A stretch of 45,247 nucleotides of DNA from Phenylobacterium sp. (GCF_030651755.1 NZ_JAUSBZ010000134.1:1-45247), one strand, 5' to 3'; counted from the stretch's first letter, positions 33,027 through 41,958 are shown. Notes: generated by a model not told the origin, from the letters alone. Translations and numbers: made by a program.

Positions 33027-34628
33027 TCAGGCTGACCGCGCCGCCTGACTGGCCAGAACAGCCTGTATTCCGCCCAGGAGGCTGGCGGCGGTGATGGGCT
33101 TGGCGACATGCATGTCGGCCCCCGCGGCCAGGGCCTCACGCTGGTGCTCGGCCATGGCGTTGGCGCTGAGCATGACGATGGGCGTTTTCGCCCCGCCCCG
33201 CTCGGCCTCCATCAGTCGGATGGCGCGCGTGGCCGAAAGTCCGTCCATGTTGGGCATCTGCATGTCCATCAGGACAATGTCGAACGCCCCGCCAGAAAAG
33301 GCCGCCACCGCCTGGCGTCCGTCCTCAACGATCGTCAGTTCAGCGTCCTGGCTGGCCATGATCAACTGCACGACCCGCTGGTTAGTCGGATGATCCTCCG
33401 CCAGCAGGATTCGCATGGGGCCCTCTTGGGCGGGATTCAAACGCGCGCCCATGCTTTTGGCCTCCGCCGCCGGCGGGGGTTCAACCTGCGTCAACGGGAT
33501 CGAGACCGTGAAACGACTTCCTCGACCAGGCTCCGAGGTCGCCGAAATGTCGCCGCCCATCAGATCGGTCAGGGCGCGACAGATCGAGAGGCCCAGACCC
33601 GTGCCGCCAAATCGTCGGCTGATCGTTTCATCGGCCTGACTGAACCGCTCAAAAATGCGTGCGGCGGACACAGCGTCAAAGCCGACTCCCGTATCCTCGA
33701 CCACCAGGGTCAGGTGATCAGAATTCGCGCCCTGAACTCGCCCGATGCGCAGGGTGACGTGACCTTGCTCAGTGAACTTGACCGCGTTGGACAGAAGATT
33801 GCCGACGATCTGGCCAATCCGGGTCGCATCCCCCAGAAAGTGTCCCCGAGCGGCTTCGTCGCGTTCGACGTGAAGGGCCAGCCCCTTGTCATCGGCCCGA
33901 TGACGCATGACCTCGATACAGGGCCGCAACGCCTCCTCCAGATCGAAGGGGCGAGCCTCGAGCTCAAGCTGTCCCGCCTCGATCTTTGAGACCACCAGGA
34001 AGTCGGACACCAGCCGTTCCAGGATTACGCCAGAGTCCCGGATCAGGCCCACCATCTCCGCCTGCTCGGGGCTAAGGGGCGTCCGGGACAGGGCGTCGAC
34101 TATGCCAATCACGCCATTGAGGGGGGTGCGAACCTCATGACTCATATTGGCCAGGAAGTCCGTCTTGGCGCGGCTGGCGGCCTCGGCGGCGGCCTTGGCT
34201 TCGATCAGTTCGCGTTCGGCGGCGACCCGCTCGGTCACGTCGCGGGCGACTCCATAGATTCGATCGCCAAACCTCTGGGCCCGCCATTCCAGGGTGCGGT
34301 AGCCGCCATCCCTGTGTCGATACCGGTTGATGAAGCCCACCGCAGGATCTCCGGCGCGGCGCCTCTCGACCTCGGTCACGCTGTCCATGGTGCCAGGAAG
34401 ATCGTCGGGATGAACTAGGCGCAGTAACGGCCGGCCCTCCATCTCTTCAGGCCGATGACCCAGGGCGCTGTGCCAGGATCTGCTGGCCTTGAGCACACGG
34501 CCGTCGATATCGCGGATGACCAGCAGGTCGAGGGAGACCTCGAAGAAGGTGCCGACATCCAGCGCCACCCCCTCGCCCCTCGCAGATGACGATTCAGACC
34601 ACGAGTCGACATGCGGCGCGTGAGTCAT
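33027..34628 (-). CDS. Hybrid sensor histidine kinase (PAS-HisKA-HATPase-REC)
   Basis: A 533-residue cytoplasmic protein with no membrane segment. A PAS domain (residues ~25-135, GHRPEEMEGRPLLRLVHPDD and the C-terminal GVARDVTER) is joined by a short coiled coil to a HisKA domain with phosphorylatable H164 in NMSHEVRTPLNG, then an ATPase domain (NLLSNAVKFT, EDTGVGF, GGTGLGLSI) and a C-terminal receiver with D455 in LMDMQMPNMDG. It probably senses an internal signal by its PAS domain and passes phosphate on through a phosphotransfer protein. No partner gene is adjacent. Its specific pathway is unknown. Confidence 0.93.
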   Translation of the reverse strand: MTHAPHVDSWSESSSARGEGVALDVGTFFEVSLDLLVIRDIDGRVLKASRSWHSALGHRPEEMEGRPLLRLVHPDDLPGTMDSVTEVERRRAGDPAVGFINRYRHRDGGYRTLEWRAQRFGDRIYGVARDVTERVAAERELIEAKAAAEAASRAKTDFLANMSHEVRTPLNGVIGIVDALSRTPLSPEQAEMVGLIRDSGVILERLVSDFLVVSKIEAGQLELEARPFDLEEALRPCIEVMRHRADDKGLALHVERDEAARGHFLGDATRIGQIVGNLLSNAVKFTEQGHVTLRIGRVQGANSDHLTLVVEDTGVGFDAVSAARIFERFSQADETISRRFGGTGLGLSICRALTDLMGGDISATSEPGRGSRFTVSIPLTQVEPPPAAEAKSMGARLNPAQEGPMRILLAEDHPTNQRVVQLIMASQDAELTIVEDGRQAVAAFSGGAFDIVLMDMQMPNMDGLSATRAIRLMEAERGGAKTPIVMLSANAMAEHQREALAAGADMHVAKPITAASLLGGIQAVLASQAARSA

Positions 34629-34761
34629 GAGCAGGAAACCCTCGTAAGCGTCAGACTGCGACCGCGCCAGACTGCGCGCGCGAGGTTAAGCACTGATTGC
34701 AAAGGTCGCCGCCCGCGTCCTGCGGTCGGCGAAAATGCGATGATCGTCAGGTCGTCATTCC

Positions 34762-35751
34762 CTAGGCCAGGCTCAATCCGGCGGCCTCGTCGAGACCCAG
34801 CATCAGGTTGAGGTTCTGCACGGCCGCGCCCGAAGCGCCCTTCCCCAGATTGTCCAGCACGGCCATCAGCCGCGCCTGACCCTGGCTCTCATCAGCAAAG
34901 ACATAGAGGCGCAGGCTGTTGGAGCCATTCAACGCCTCGGGATCCAGGGCCTGGACATAGCCAGCCGCCCCCGCCCGAGCCTGACTCAGCTGAGCGATCT
35001 CCAGGTCGGTGGCGACCTGAACAAACCTTTCCCCGGCATAGGCCTCCGAAAGGGCTGCGCGCAGATCGTCCGCCTTTGGTCGTCCAGGCAAGGCCCAGAG
35101 CGCAACGGGCGCCTCCACGATCATCCCCTGGGCGTAGCGTCCGACCGCCGGCGAGAAGATTGGCGGATGGGCAAGTCCGGTATAGGCGACCATTTCTGGC
35201 AGATGTTTGTGGGCCAGGGTCAGGCCATAGGGCCGAAAGGCGTCGGCTGTGCCGGCCGCCGGTCGCGCCTGTTCGAACTCCTCAATCAACCCCCTGCCGC
35301 CGCCTGAATAGCCTGAGACCCCATGCACGCTGAGCGCAGCCTCAGGCGGAATCAGACCGGCCCGGACGAGGGGCGCCACCAGGGCGATGAACCCGGTGGA
35401 CCAGCAACCAGGATTGGTGACCCGCTTCGCCGTGGCGATCGTCTCACGATGCCCCGGCGCCAGTTCTGGAAACCCGAAGGCCCAGCCCGCCGCGGTCCTG
35501 TGGGCTGTTGAGGGGTCGATCACCCGGACCTGGGGATTGACGATCATGCTCACCGCCTCGCGGGCGCCGTCGTCGGGCAGGCAGAGAATGGCCACATCGA
35601 CGCTGTTCAACAGCTCGGCTCGGGCGTCGGCGTCCTTCCGCCGCGCCGGGTCGATGGACACCACCTCGAGATCGCGCCGGTCCGCCAGCCGCTGCCGGAT
35701 CTGCAGACCCGTGGTGCCGGCCTCGCCGTCAATGAAGATCTTATGGGCCAT
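34762..35751 (-). CDS. argC: N-acetyl-gamma-glutamyl-phosphate reductase (type 2)
   Basis: A 329-residue NADP-dependent reductase of arginine synthesis. IFIDGEAGTTGLQI is the cofactor loop of the short type-2 ArgC group; the catalytic cysteine is C116 in TNPGCWSTGF; GVSGYSGGGRGLI follows. It reduces N-acetylglutamyl phosphate to the semialdehyde. It lies just downstream of rplM-rpsI, with the terminator of that operon in the 90-base gap, so it probably has its own promoter or is read through. Confidence 0.95.
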   Translation of the reverse strand: MAHKIFIDGEAGTTGLQIRQRLADRRDLEVVSIDPARRKDADARAELLNSVDVAILCLPDDGAREAVSMIVNPQVRVIDPSTAHRTAAGWAFGFPELAPGHRETIATAKRVTNPGCWSTGFIALVAPLVRAGLIPPEAALSVHGVSGYSGGGRGLIEEFEQARPAAGTADAFRPYGLTLAHKHLPEMVAYTGLAHPPIFSPAVGRYAQGMIVEAPVALWALPGRPKADDLRAALSEAYAGERFVQVATDLEIAQLSQARAGAAGYVQALDPEALNGSNSLRLYVFADESQGQARLMAVLDNLGKGASGAAVQNLNLMLGLDEAAGLSLA

Positions 35752-35781
35752 GGTCGTCTCCCGCTTGGGACGATGGACAAG

Positions 35782-35812
35782 AAAAAGGGCGCTCCGGATC
35801 CCCGAAGCGCCC
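35782..35812 (-). terminator. Intrinsic terminator after rplM-rpsI
   Basis: On the minus strand GGGCGCT, a 12-base loop, and AGCGCCC form a perfect 7-bp stem followed at once by TTTTTC. It lies 30 bases after the rpsI stop and has all parts of a Rho-independent terminator. Confidence 0.85.
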
Positions 35813-35841
35813 CATTTCGCATACGCGGTGTTCGCGTGCGA

Positions 35842-36312
35842 CTAGCGCTTCGAGAACTGGAAGCTACGGCGGGCCTTGGCCTTGCCGTACTTCTTACGCT
35901 CGACGACACGGGAGTCGCGGGTCAGGAAGCCATGCGGCTTCAGGACCGGACGCAGGCCCGGCTCGTAATAGGTCAGCGCCTTGGCGATGCCGTGACGGAC
36001 CGCGCCGGCCTGGCCCGACAGGCCCGAACCCTTGACGGTGACGATGACATCGAACTGACCCAGACGGTCAGCGATCTCCAGCGGCTGGGCGATCATCATG
36101 CGCAGCACGGGGCGCGCAAAATAGATCTCCTGGTCGCGGCCATTGATGGTGATCTTGCCCTTGCCGGGCTTGATCCACACCCGGGCCACGGCGTTCTTGC
36201 GCTTACCGGTGGCGTAGGAGCGGCCATACTGGTCGATGACCGGCTCGCGGGGGGCCGATTCGGGGTTGGACGAGAGGCTTTGCAGGGCCTCGAAACCTTG
36301 GGTCTCGGACAT
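35842..36312 (-). CDS. rpsI: 30S ribosomal protein S9
   Basis: A 156-residue S9: an alphaproteobacterial N-terminal extension of ~25 residues, then [64 protein letters not shown] and the tail [24 protein letters not shown] whose arginine end reaches the P-site. Five bases separate it from the rplM stop, so the pair is one operon. Confidence 0.98.
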   Translation of the reverse strand: MSETQGFEALQSLSSNPESAPREPVIDQYGRSYATGKRKNAVARVWIKPGKGKITINGRDQEIYFARPVLRMMIAQPLEIADRLGQFDVIVTVKGSGLSGQAGAVRHGIAKALTYYEPGLRPVLKPHGFLTRDSRVVERKKYGKAKARRSFQFSKR

Positions 36313-36317
36313 GGGCC

Positions 36318-36791
36318 TCAGGCGCTCCGCACGTTCTTGGCGTTCATCTCGGCGAACGCGATGGTCTCGGGGTTCTGGGCGGCGTGCGGATGTTCAGCGC
36401 TCGTATAGATGCGCAGGTGAGTCATCTGCTTGCGGGCCAGGGGGCTTTCCTTGGGGAGCATGCGCTCCACGGCCTTTTCCAGGATGCGCTCGGGGAACTT
36501 GCCGCCGAGGATCTTGTCCGCGGTCCGTTCCTTAATGCCGCCCGGATGGCCGGTATGCCAATAGTAGACCTTGTCGGTCAGCTTCTTGCCGGTGAACTTC
36601 ACCTTGTCGGCGTTGACGACGACGACATAGTCGCCGCAATCGACGTGCGGGGTGTAGTCGGGCCGATGCTTGCCGCGAAGACGCATGGCGATGAACGAGG
36701 CGAGGCGGCCGACCACGGCGTTCTCAGCATCGATCACGATCCACTTCTTCTCGACCTCGGCGGGCTTCAAAGAAGCCGTGGTCTTCATCAT
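36318..36791 (-). CDS. rplM: 50S ribosomal protein L13
   Basis: A 157-residue L13: [54 protein letters not shown] and [23 protein letters not shown]. ATGs at 36791 and 36788 are both possible; GGA eight bases before the first favours it. The operon rplM-rpsI has a recognisable promoter about 55 bases upstream and an intrinsic terminator after rpsI. Confidence 0.98.
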   Translation of the reverse strand: MMKTTASLKPAEVEKKWIVIDAENAVVGRLASFIAMRLRGKHRPDYTPHVDCGDYVVVVNADKVKFTGKKLTDKVYYWHTGHPGGIKERTADKILGGKFPERILEKAVERMLPKESPLARKQMTHLRIYTSAEHPHAAQNPETIAFAEMNAKNVRSA

Positions 36792-36845
36792 GGGGACGAT
36801 CCGTAAGTTGCGACGGCGGCAAGGCGCCGGCGACGTGAGGCGCGG

Positions 36846-36874
36846 CATGTACGTGTCGGGCGCCGACTTGTCAA
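36846..36874 (-). promoter_or_regulatory. Sigma-70-type promoter of rplM-rpsI
   Basis: On the minus strand TTGACA (36874-36869), 17 bases, TACATG (36851-36846). The -35 is perfect; the -10 is fair. The spacer holds a 5-bp inverted repeat GTCGG/CCGAC, which could be a regulatory site. The predicted leader to the rplM ATG is roughly 45-50 bases. Confidence 0.6.
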
Positions 36875-36918
36875 CACAGACTGGTCGGAAACCCTTATAA
36901 ATCACGGCCCGCAGGGCT

Positions 36919-36936
36919 GAGGTATTATATTACCTC
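36919..36936. repeat. AT-rich palindrome downstream of the BLUF gene
   Basis: GAGGTA-TTATAT-TACCTC is an 18-base perfect 6-bp inverted repeat, 16 bases after the BLUF stop codon and about 45 bases upstream of the rplM -35. It is flanked by two short GC-rich hairpins (GCCC/GGGC). It could end the BLUF transcript or bind a regulator of rplM; no T-tract follows. Confidence 0.5.
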
Positions 36937-36951
36937 GCTCGCCCTGGCGGG

Positions 36952-37380
36952 CTAATCCCCACGCTTGATGATCGACGCCGTGGCCACCAGATCATTCAAC
37001 AGGGACAGGGTTGCGGCCCCGGAACACTCGAAGGGGTCAAACTCGAGCCGGCGGAAATATTTCAGCACTAGGGACGGGTTGAGCTTCTTGATGCTCACCT
37101 GCCCCATGGTCCAGTTGCCGAACTGTCGCTCGGAGATCTCTTCATAGGAGAGCATCCGCACATTCTGGTGGCGCTCGTCGCGGACGATGGCGTTGTAGAG
37201 GTCACAAACCTCGTCGCGCCCCCCCTCGATCACCTGGATGAACAGGTTGTCGGAGACGCAGAGCAGGCCGGTGATGCCCAGGGCCGGATTGTTCTTCCGG
37301 GACTGATCCAGAATGCGGTCCAGTTCAGCCCCCTGCAGGGCGGCTGAAGGACGGCTGGCATAGAGACAGCGGACGAGCAT
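36952..37380 (-). CDS. BLUF-domain blue-light sensor
   Basis: A 142-residue protein that is a BLUF domain plus a short helical end. The flavin-contact residues are present: Tyr7 in RCLYAS, Asn30/31 in SRKNNPALGITGLL, Gln49 in LFIQVIEG, and Trp90/Met92 in FGNWTMG. Such proteins bind FAD and change shape in blue light, acting on a partner protein. It starts ten bases after the folE stop, so the two are almost certainly one transcript. No output domain or obvious partner is next to it. Confidence 0.92.
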   Translation of the reverse strand: MLVRCLYASRPSAALQGAELDRILDQSRKNNPALGITGLLCVSDNLFIQVIEGGRDEVCDLYNAIVRDERHQNVRMLSYEEISERQFGNWTMGQVSIKKLNPSLVLKYFRRLEFDPFECSGAATLSLLNDLVATASIIKRGD

Positions 37381-37390
37381 GGCGCCTTAC

Positions 37391-38104
37391 CTACTTGCTG
37401 GACTTGATCAGCGAGAGAAACTCGCTGCGCAGGGTGTGGTCCTTCAGGAACGACCCCCGCATGACGCTGTTGGTCATCTTGGTTTCAGTGTCCTTGACCC
37501 CGCGCCAGTGCATGCAGAAGTGGTCGGCTTCCATCACCACGGCCAGGCCGTCCGGACGCACCTTCTCCATCAGCAGTTCAGCCATCTGGGTGATGGCTTC
37601 CTCCTGAATCTGTGGGCGGGACATCACCCATTCGGCCAGGCGGGAATATTTCGACAGGCCGATCAGGTTGGAGTGCTCATTGGGCATCAGGCCAACCCAC
37701 AGGCGCCCCATGATTGGACAGAAATGGTGGCTGCAGGCGCTTCGCACCGTGATCGGCCCGACGATCATCAGTTCGTTCAGGGCCGCGGCATTGGGAAACT
37801 CGGTCACCGGCGGCGCCTCGGCATAGCGCCCGCGGAACACCTCGGTGAGGTACATCTTGGCCACCCGGCGGGCGGTGTCCTGAGTGTTGTGATCGCTATC
37901 GATGTCGATCACCAGGCTGTCCAGCACGGAGCGGAACTTGCCCTCGACCTCATCCAACAAGGCTTCAAGCTCGCCAGGCTCCAGGAAGGCGGCGATGTTG
38001 TCATTGGCGTAGAAGCGCTTGTTTGACGACTTCAGCCGCGCCCGGATCCGGGCCGAAACGGGCAGTTGCTCCGACACGCCGGAGGGCGGAGAGGAATCGC
38101 TCAT
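37391..38104 (-). CDS. folE: GTP cyclohydrolase I
   Basis: A 237-residue FolE. Zinc ligands are Cys124 and His127 in RSACSHHFCPIMG and Cys197 in EADHFCMHWRGVKD; VGPITVRSACSHH and GLSKYSRLAEWVM are conserved. It converts GTP to 7,8-dihydroneopterin triphosphate, the first step to folate and pterins. A ~30-residue Ser/Arg-rich N-terminus precedes the catalytic domain. A BLUF photoreceptor gene follows after ten bases. Confidence 0.95.
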   Translation of the reverse strand: MSDSSPPSGVSEQLPVSARIRARLKSSNKRFYANDNIAAFLEPGELEALLDEVEGKFRSVLDSLVIDIDSDHNTQDTARRVAKMYLTEVFRGRYAEAPPVTEFPNAAALNELMIVGPITVRSACSHHFCPIMGRLWVGLMPNEHSNLIGLSKYSRLAEWVMSRPQIQEEAITQMAELLMEKVRPDGLAVVMEADHFCMHWRGVKDTETKMTNSVMRGSFLKDHTLRSEFLSLIKSSK

Positions 38105-38211
38105 GTACCGTCTGTCAAAAAGTGAGGCCGCATCTGGGCCAGGGTGGCGCCACAGGCCGCCCCAGCCAGACTGTAACAGGTCCGGCGAACCCGCCTACCT
38201 GCTTGTGGCGC

Positions 38212-38868
38212 CTATCGCCCCCTCGGGGTCAGCCCACGTTGCTCCAGGCGCCATTTGAACTGATCAAAACGGTCCTGGCCAAAAAACGGCTCGCCGTTGA
38301 ACGCGATCATGGGCACGCCATAGTGACCGGCCTGGCGCTGGGCGACCTGATTGGCCTCGACCACCGCGTCGAGGCGGGCGGCGTCTCCGTCCACCGCGGC
38401 GGCCAGGTCCACCGGATCAAGCCCCGCACGCTCGGCCGCCCGGTCAAGATGGTCGCCCTCGTGCCAGTTCTCGACATCGCCGCCCCAGATGACCCGACTG
38501 ACCTCCGTCAGATAGGCCAGACCTGCGCCCCGTTCAGCGGCGGCGACCCCGAGCTGAGTCAGGCGGTGGATATGCGGCTGATCCTTGGGATAGGTCCGCG
38601 TGGCCATGTCCATATAGACCGGGTCCGGGCGCGGCCATCCGAAGGGCAGACCCAGGAAAGCCGCCTCGCGATGGATGTCCGTCAGAAAGTAGCTGAACCA
38701 AAGAGGGTCGCGGGTCTCAAAGAACTCCGGCGTGCGGACCGCAAGCGGATAGACCGGACGGATCACGCCCTTCACGTCATAGGCCGCCTCAAGCGCCGTC
38801 AAACGTGGGGTGATCATGTAGGAATAGGGTGAGCGGAAGGACCAATAGAGGTCATAGGTCAGGGTCAC
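38212..38868 (-). CDS. 2-hydroxychromene-2-carboxylate isomerase-like (kappa-GST / DsbA family)
   Basis: A 218-residue thioredoxin-fold protein. DLYWSFRSPYSYM at the N-terminus is the HCCA isomerase/kappa-GST pattern with serine in place of the DsbA cysteine, and GHYGVPMIAFNGEPFFGQDRFDQFKWRL at the C-terminus is the GVP cis-proline region. It should use glutathione; the true substrate is unknown and naphthalene breakdown genes are not nearby. The start is GTG at 38868 with GGAGG six bases upstream. A strong palindrome 40-70 bases upstream suggests a dedicated repressor. Confidence 0.85.
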   Translation of the reverse strand: MTLTYDLYWSFRSPYSYMITPRLTALEAAYDVKGVIRPVYPLAVRTPEFFETRDPLWFSYFLTDIHREAAFLGLPFGWPRPDPVYMDMATRTYPKDQPHIHRLTQLGVAAAERGAGLAYLTEVSRVIWGGDVENWHEGDHLDRAAERAGLDPVDLAAAVDGDAARLDAVVEANQVAQRQAGHYGVPMIAFNGEPFFGQDRFDQFKWRLEQRGLTPRGR

Positions 38869-38910
38869 GGTGAGCCTCCAAAGGACGCGGTTGGTGCGGC
38901 GCTCTCAAAT

Positions 38911-38936
38911 ATATTGACACGATATATGTCATATCG
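38911..38936. promoter_or_regulatory. Interlocked palindromes upstream of the isomerase gene (operator candidate)
   Basis: Two inverted repeats overlap: TGACA (38915-38919) with TGTCA (38927-38931), and CGATAT (38920-38925) with ATATCG (38931-38936). They form an AT-rich island in the 157-base divergent gap between the isomerase and PhoX-like genes. On the minus strand TTGGAC and TATCGT with 17 bases between overlap it, so a bound protein would block the isomerase promoter. The regulator is not encoded next door. Confidence 0.55.
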
Positions 38937-39025
38937 CGCCCGTCCAATGCCGATTTGACCAGCGTCATCACAACGCCGCAGCTTTTTGCGTATGATGGTT
39001 GGAAACCCTCTTGAGACCAGACCCC

Positions 39026-40435
39026 ATGCCCCTTCACCGTCGCGCCCTGCTGGGCGCCGCCGCGGCCGGCGCGGCCTTCTCCGGCTACGCCTTGCGCGCC
39101 GAGGCCCAGCCCGGCTCAGAGACCTATCTCAATGAGGTCTATGGCTACGGGGCGCTGAAGCCCGACCCGTACAAGATCCTCGACCTGCCTGAGGGCTTTT
39201 CCTACCGGGTGATCTCACACGCCGGCCAGACGATGGATGACGGCTTTTTCGTGCCCTACAAGGCCGATGGCATGGGCGCCATCCCCCTGGGGGGAAGCAA
39301 AATCGCCCTGCTGCGTAACCACGAACTTGGTCCCAGGGACCTGAACTATGGTCCCCTTGGCCATGGTCGAAAGCTGGCCGACCGACTGAAGCCGGGACAG
39401 GCCTATGATGTCGGCGCCGACGGCTTTCCCCTCGGCGGCGGGGTCACGACCCTGATCTACGACCTCAAGAGCCAGAGGCTTGAGAGCCAGCACCTCAGCC
39501 TGACCGGGACCCTGGTCAACTGCGCTGGCGGCGTGACGCCCTGGGGCTCCTGGCTGACCTGCGAGGAAACCACCCTGTCTCCCAAGGCGGGCCTCGGCAA
39601 AGACCATGGGTGGGTGTTCGAGGTGCCCGCGCGGTCCAAGGGTCTGGTGGCCCCCGTCCCCCTTAAGGCCCTGGGTCGGTTTCAGCATGAGGCCGCCGCC
39701 GTCGATCCGGCCAACGGCGTCATCTATCTGACCGAGGACTCCTTCGACTCCAAGGGCCTGTTCTATCGCTTCCTGCCCAATGACCGGCGCAACCCCGCCA
39801 AGGGCGGCCGACTCCAGACCCTGGGCTTTGTCGACGCGCCGGAGGGCGGCGACGCCCGAAACATGAAGGGCTCCGAACCCAGCTGGAAGGTTGGCGACCG
39901 CAAGGCCTGCGCCTGGATTGACGTAGTCGGCGCGGACAATCCCGATGAGGACCTGCGCCTGCGGATGCAGGCGGCTGGGGCGGCCTTCGTCGGCCGCGGC
40001 GAGGGGATTTTCTGGAGCCCAGAGGGTGTCTATTTCACCTGCACATCGAGCGGACCGGCCGGCCACGGCCAGGTGCTGCGCTATATCCCCAGCCCGCAGG
40101 AAGGCCAGGCTGGAGAGGCCGACGCCCCGGGCCAACTGGAGCTGTTTGTCGAGCCGAGCGACTCCCGCGTGATGGATTTCGCCGACAATCTGGCGATCGC
40201 ACCGTGGGGGCACATGTTCGCCTGCGAGGACCGCTATTCTGAAACCCTGCGCAACCATCTGAAGGGGATCACGCCCGATGGGCGGGTCTATACGATCGCC
40301 CGCAACGTCTTCGAGGGGAACGCCGAACTGGCCGGCGCCTGCTTCTCGCCCGACGGCTCCACCTGCTTTGTGAACATCTACTGGCCCGGGCTGACCCTGG
40401 CCATCACCGGACCCTGGGCCAGCTTCCGGGCCTGA
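39026..40435 (+). CDS. PhoX-family (DUF839) Tat-exported protein
   Basis: A 469-residue protein. The N-terminus MPLHRRALLGAAAAGAAFSGYALRAEA is a Tat-type signal with paired arginines. The PhoX signatures follow: IALLRNHELGPRD, LVNCAGGVTPWGSWLTCEE, RFQHEAAAVDP, YLTEDSFDSKGLFYRFLP, GRGEGIFWSPEGVYFTCTSSG and FADNLAIAPWGHMFACED. PhoX proteins are calcium/iron alkaline phosphatases of the periplasm; whether this shorter DUF839 member has phosphatase activity is not certain. The ATG at 39026 is chosen because it starts the signal peptide; the longer TTG frame adds odd residues. No Pho box was recognised. Confidence 0.87.
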   Translation: MPLHRRALLGAAAAGAAFSGYALRAEAQPGSETYLNEVYGYGALKPDPYKILDLPEGFSYRVISHAGQTMDDGFFVPYKADGMGAIPLGGSKIALLRNHELGPRDLNYGPLGHGRKLADRLKPGQAYDVGADGFPLGGGVTTLIYDLKSQRLESQHLSLTGTLVNCAGGVTPWGSWLTCEETTLSPKAGLGKDHGWVFEVPARSKGLVAPVPLKALGRFQHEAAAVDPANGVIYLTEDSFDSKGLFYRFLPNDRRNPAKGGRLQTLGFVDAPEGGDARNMKGSEPSWKVGDRKACAWIDVVGADNPDEDLRLRMQAAGAAFVGRGEGIFWSPEGVYFTCTSSGPAGHGQVLRYIPSPQEGQAGEADAPGQLELFVEPSDSRVMDFADNLAIAPWGHMFACEDRYSETLRNHLKGITPDGRVYTIARNVFEGNAELAGACFSPDGSTCFVNIYWPGLTLAITGPWASFRA

Positions 40436-40445
40436 CCCTCCGGCC

Positions 40446-41477
40446 CTAGACCCGGCGGACCCGCCAAGCGAAGGCCGTCGCCAGACCCAGTACGACCGCG
40501 GCCAGGAACTGGTGGATCATGCTCAGCCACAGGGGCGCCACGAGCATCAAGGTGGCGATTCCCAGCACCACCTGCAGAAGGGTGGCGTGCGTGGTGGCCA
40601 TCATCAGTCGCTTGGCCGGCGGCGGCACATAGTTGGTGCGGCGGGCGCTGATGGCCATCCAGATCACCGCCACTGTCAAGACATAGCCGGCGAGGCGGTG
40701 GTGCAGCTGAACGGCGCCCTGGCTGTGAGCGATGGTCCCCCAGAGCCCATCCCCGCCGTAGTCCCGAGGAAACAACGTCCCGTTCATCATCGGCCAGTCG
40801 TTATAGACCTGCCCCGCGTCATTGCCGGCCACCAGGGCGCCCAGCAGAATCTGCAGAAAGATCAGCCCCATCAAGCCCAGGGCGAGGATGCTCCAGGGGC
40901 TGGGCAGGGACTGTCGCGCCTCCCCCCGCCAGGCGTCCAACGCCGTCCAGATCAAGGCTGAGAACAGGATGAAGGCCAGGCCCAAGTGGACCATGAGCCG
41001 CTCTGGAGCCACCGAGACCCGTTCGGACAGGCCGCTGGAGACCATCCACCAGCCGATGGCGCCCTGCAGACCGCCAAGGGCGAACAGGGCCACGCACCGC
41101 AGGATCAGGCGCTTGGGGATCTCCTTGCGGATCAGGAAGACGGCGAATGGCAGGGCGTAGACCAGGCCCACGAGGCGGCCCAGGAAGCGGTGCGCCCACT
41201 CCCACCAGTAGATGACCTTGAACTCGTCCAGGCTCATGCCGCGGTTGACCATCTGGTACTGCGGAATCTGTCTGTACTTGTCGAACTCGGCCGCCCAGTG
41301 CGCATCGGACATGGGCGGCAAGGCGCCGGTCACCGGCTTCCATTCGGTGATGGACAGGCCTGAGTCCGTCAGGCGCGTGGCCCCACCGACGACGACCATG
41401 ACAAGAACAAGGGCGGCGACGATGGCGAGCCAGATGGCGACCGGCGTCGACCGGTCCGAACGCAGGAACGAGGTCAT
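40446..41477 (-). CDS. ctaA: Heme A synthase (COX15/CtaA)
   Basis: A 343-residue membrane protein with about eight hydrophobic segments. It begins [44 protein letters not shown], the signature of Cox15/CtaA, and has the heme-ligand histidines in [30 protein letters not shown] and [11 protein letters not shown]. It oxidises heme O to heme A for cytochrome c oxidase in the inner membrane. It converges on the PhoX-like gene, ten bases apart. Confidence 0.96.
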   Translation of the reverse strand: MTSFLRSDRSTPVAIWLAIVAALVLVMVVVGGATRLTDSGLSITEWKPVTGALPPMSDAHWAAEFDKYRQIPQYQMVNRGMSLDEFKVIYWWEWAHRFLGRLVGLVYALPFAVFLIRKEIPKRLILRCVALFALGGLQGAIGWWMVSSGLSERVSVAPERLMVHLGLAFILFSALIWTALDAWRGEARQSLPSPWSILALGLMGLIFLQILLGALVAGNDAGQVYNDWPMMNGTLFPRDYGGDGLWGTIAHSQGAVQLHHRLAGYVLTVAVIWMAISARRTNYVPPPAKRLMMATTHATLLQVVLGIATLMLVAPLWLSMIHQFLAAVVLGLATAFAWRVRRV

Positions 41478-41573
41478 TGCGGCGAGATCGCGCCTCTTTG
41501 GGGTTTAAGTTGGGCATGGGCTAAAGCACCGGAGGGGTTCCGTCCATGCATGGTCGCCCTTGTAACCCTGTCT

Positions 41574-41598
41574 GGAACCTCGCAAGCTTGACCGCATT
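41574..41598 (+). promoter_or_regulatory. EcfG/sigma-T-like promoter before the GlsB-type gene
   Basis: GGAAC at 41574-41578, a 16-base spacer and CATT at 41595-41598 come close to the alphaproteobacterial general stress promoter (GGAAC-N16/17-CGTT), with one mismatch. It lies 44 bases before the start of a gene of a stress-associated family. Confidence 0.45.
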
Positions 41599-41642
41599 GT
41601 GAGGGGGCGGCGACCCGCGCCGTGACAGGGAGAGACCTCAAT

Positions 41643-41891
41643 ATGAGCGGCGTTGGAATCCTCGGCGCGATCATCATCGGCATCTTCGCCGGCTGGATCG
41701 CGGAGAAAGTCATGAAGCGCAACCATGGCCTCTTCACCAATCTGGTGGTGGGTCTGGTCGGCGCATTGATCGGCGGCTTCATCGCCAGCGCCATCAACTT
41801 TCCCTTCGATGGCTTCATCGGCAGCCTGATCGTCTCGACCATCGGCGCCATCCTTCTTCTGGCGATTGTCGGCCTGATCCGGCGGAAGTGA
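41643..41891 (+). CDS. GlsB/YeaQ/YmgE family stress-response membrane protein
   Basis: An 82-residue protein with three hydrophobic segments and the transglycosylase-associated (DUF) pattern: GILGAIIIGIFAGWIAEKVM, then NLVVGLVGALIGGFIAS and a final LIVSTIGAILLLAIVGLIRRK. Small inner-membrane proteins of this family are raised in general stress; their activity is unknown. The ATG at 41643 is used; GGGAGA lies about nine bases upstream. The EcfG-like promoter element upstream fits stress control. Confidence 0.88.
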   Translation: MSGVGILGAIIIGIFAGWIAEKVMKRNHGLFTNLVVGLVGALIGGFIASAINFPFDGFIGSLIVSTIGAILLLAIVGLIRRK

Positions 41892-41958
41892 CAGTCACCG
41901 GCGGCGCGCCCTATATAGGGTTGCGCCGCCAGGGCGCCATTCGTCTCACGAGGACTCG

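Noticed and set aside
39215..40258. A 347-residue minus-strand frame opposite the PhoX-like gene
   Set aside because: It mirrors a conserved coding frame in GC-rich DNA, has no recognisable domain or ribosome site.
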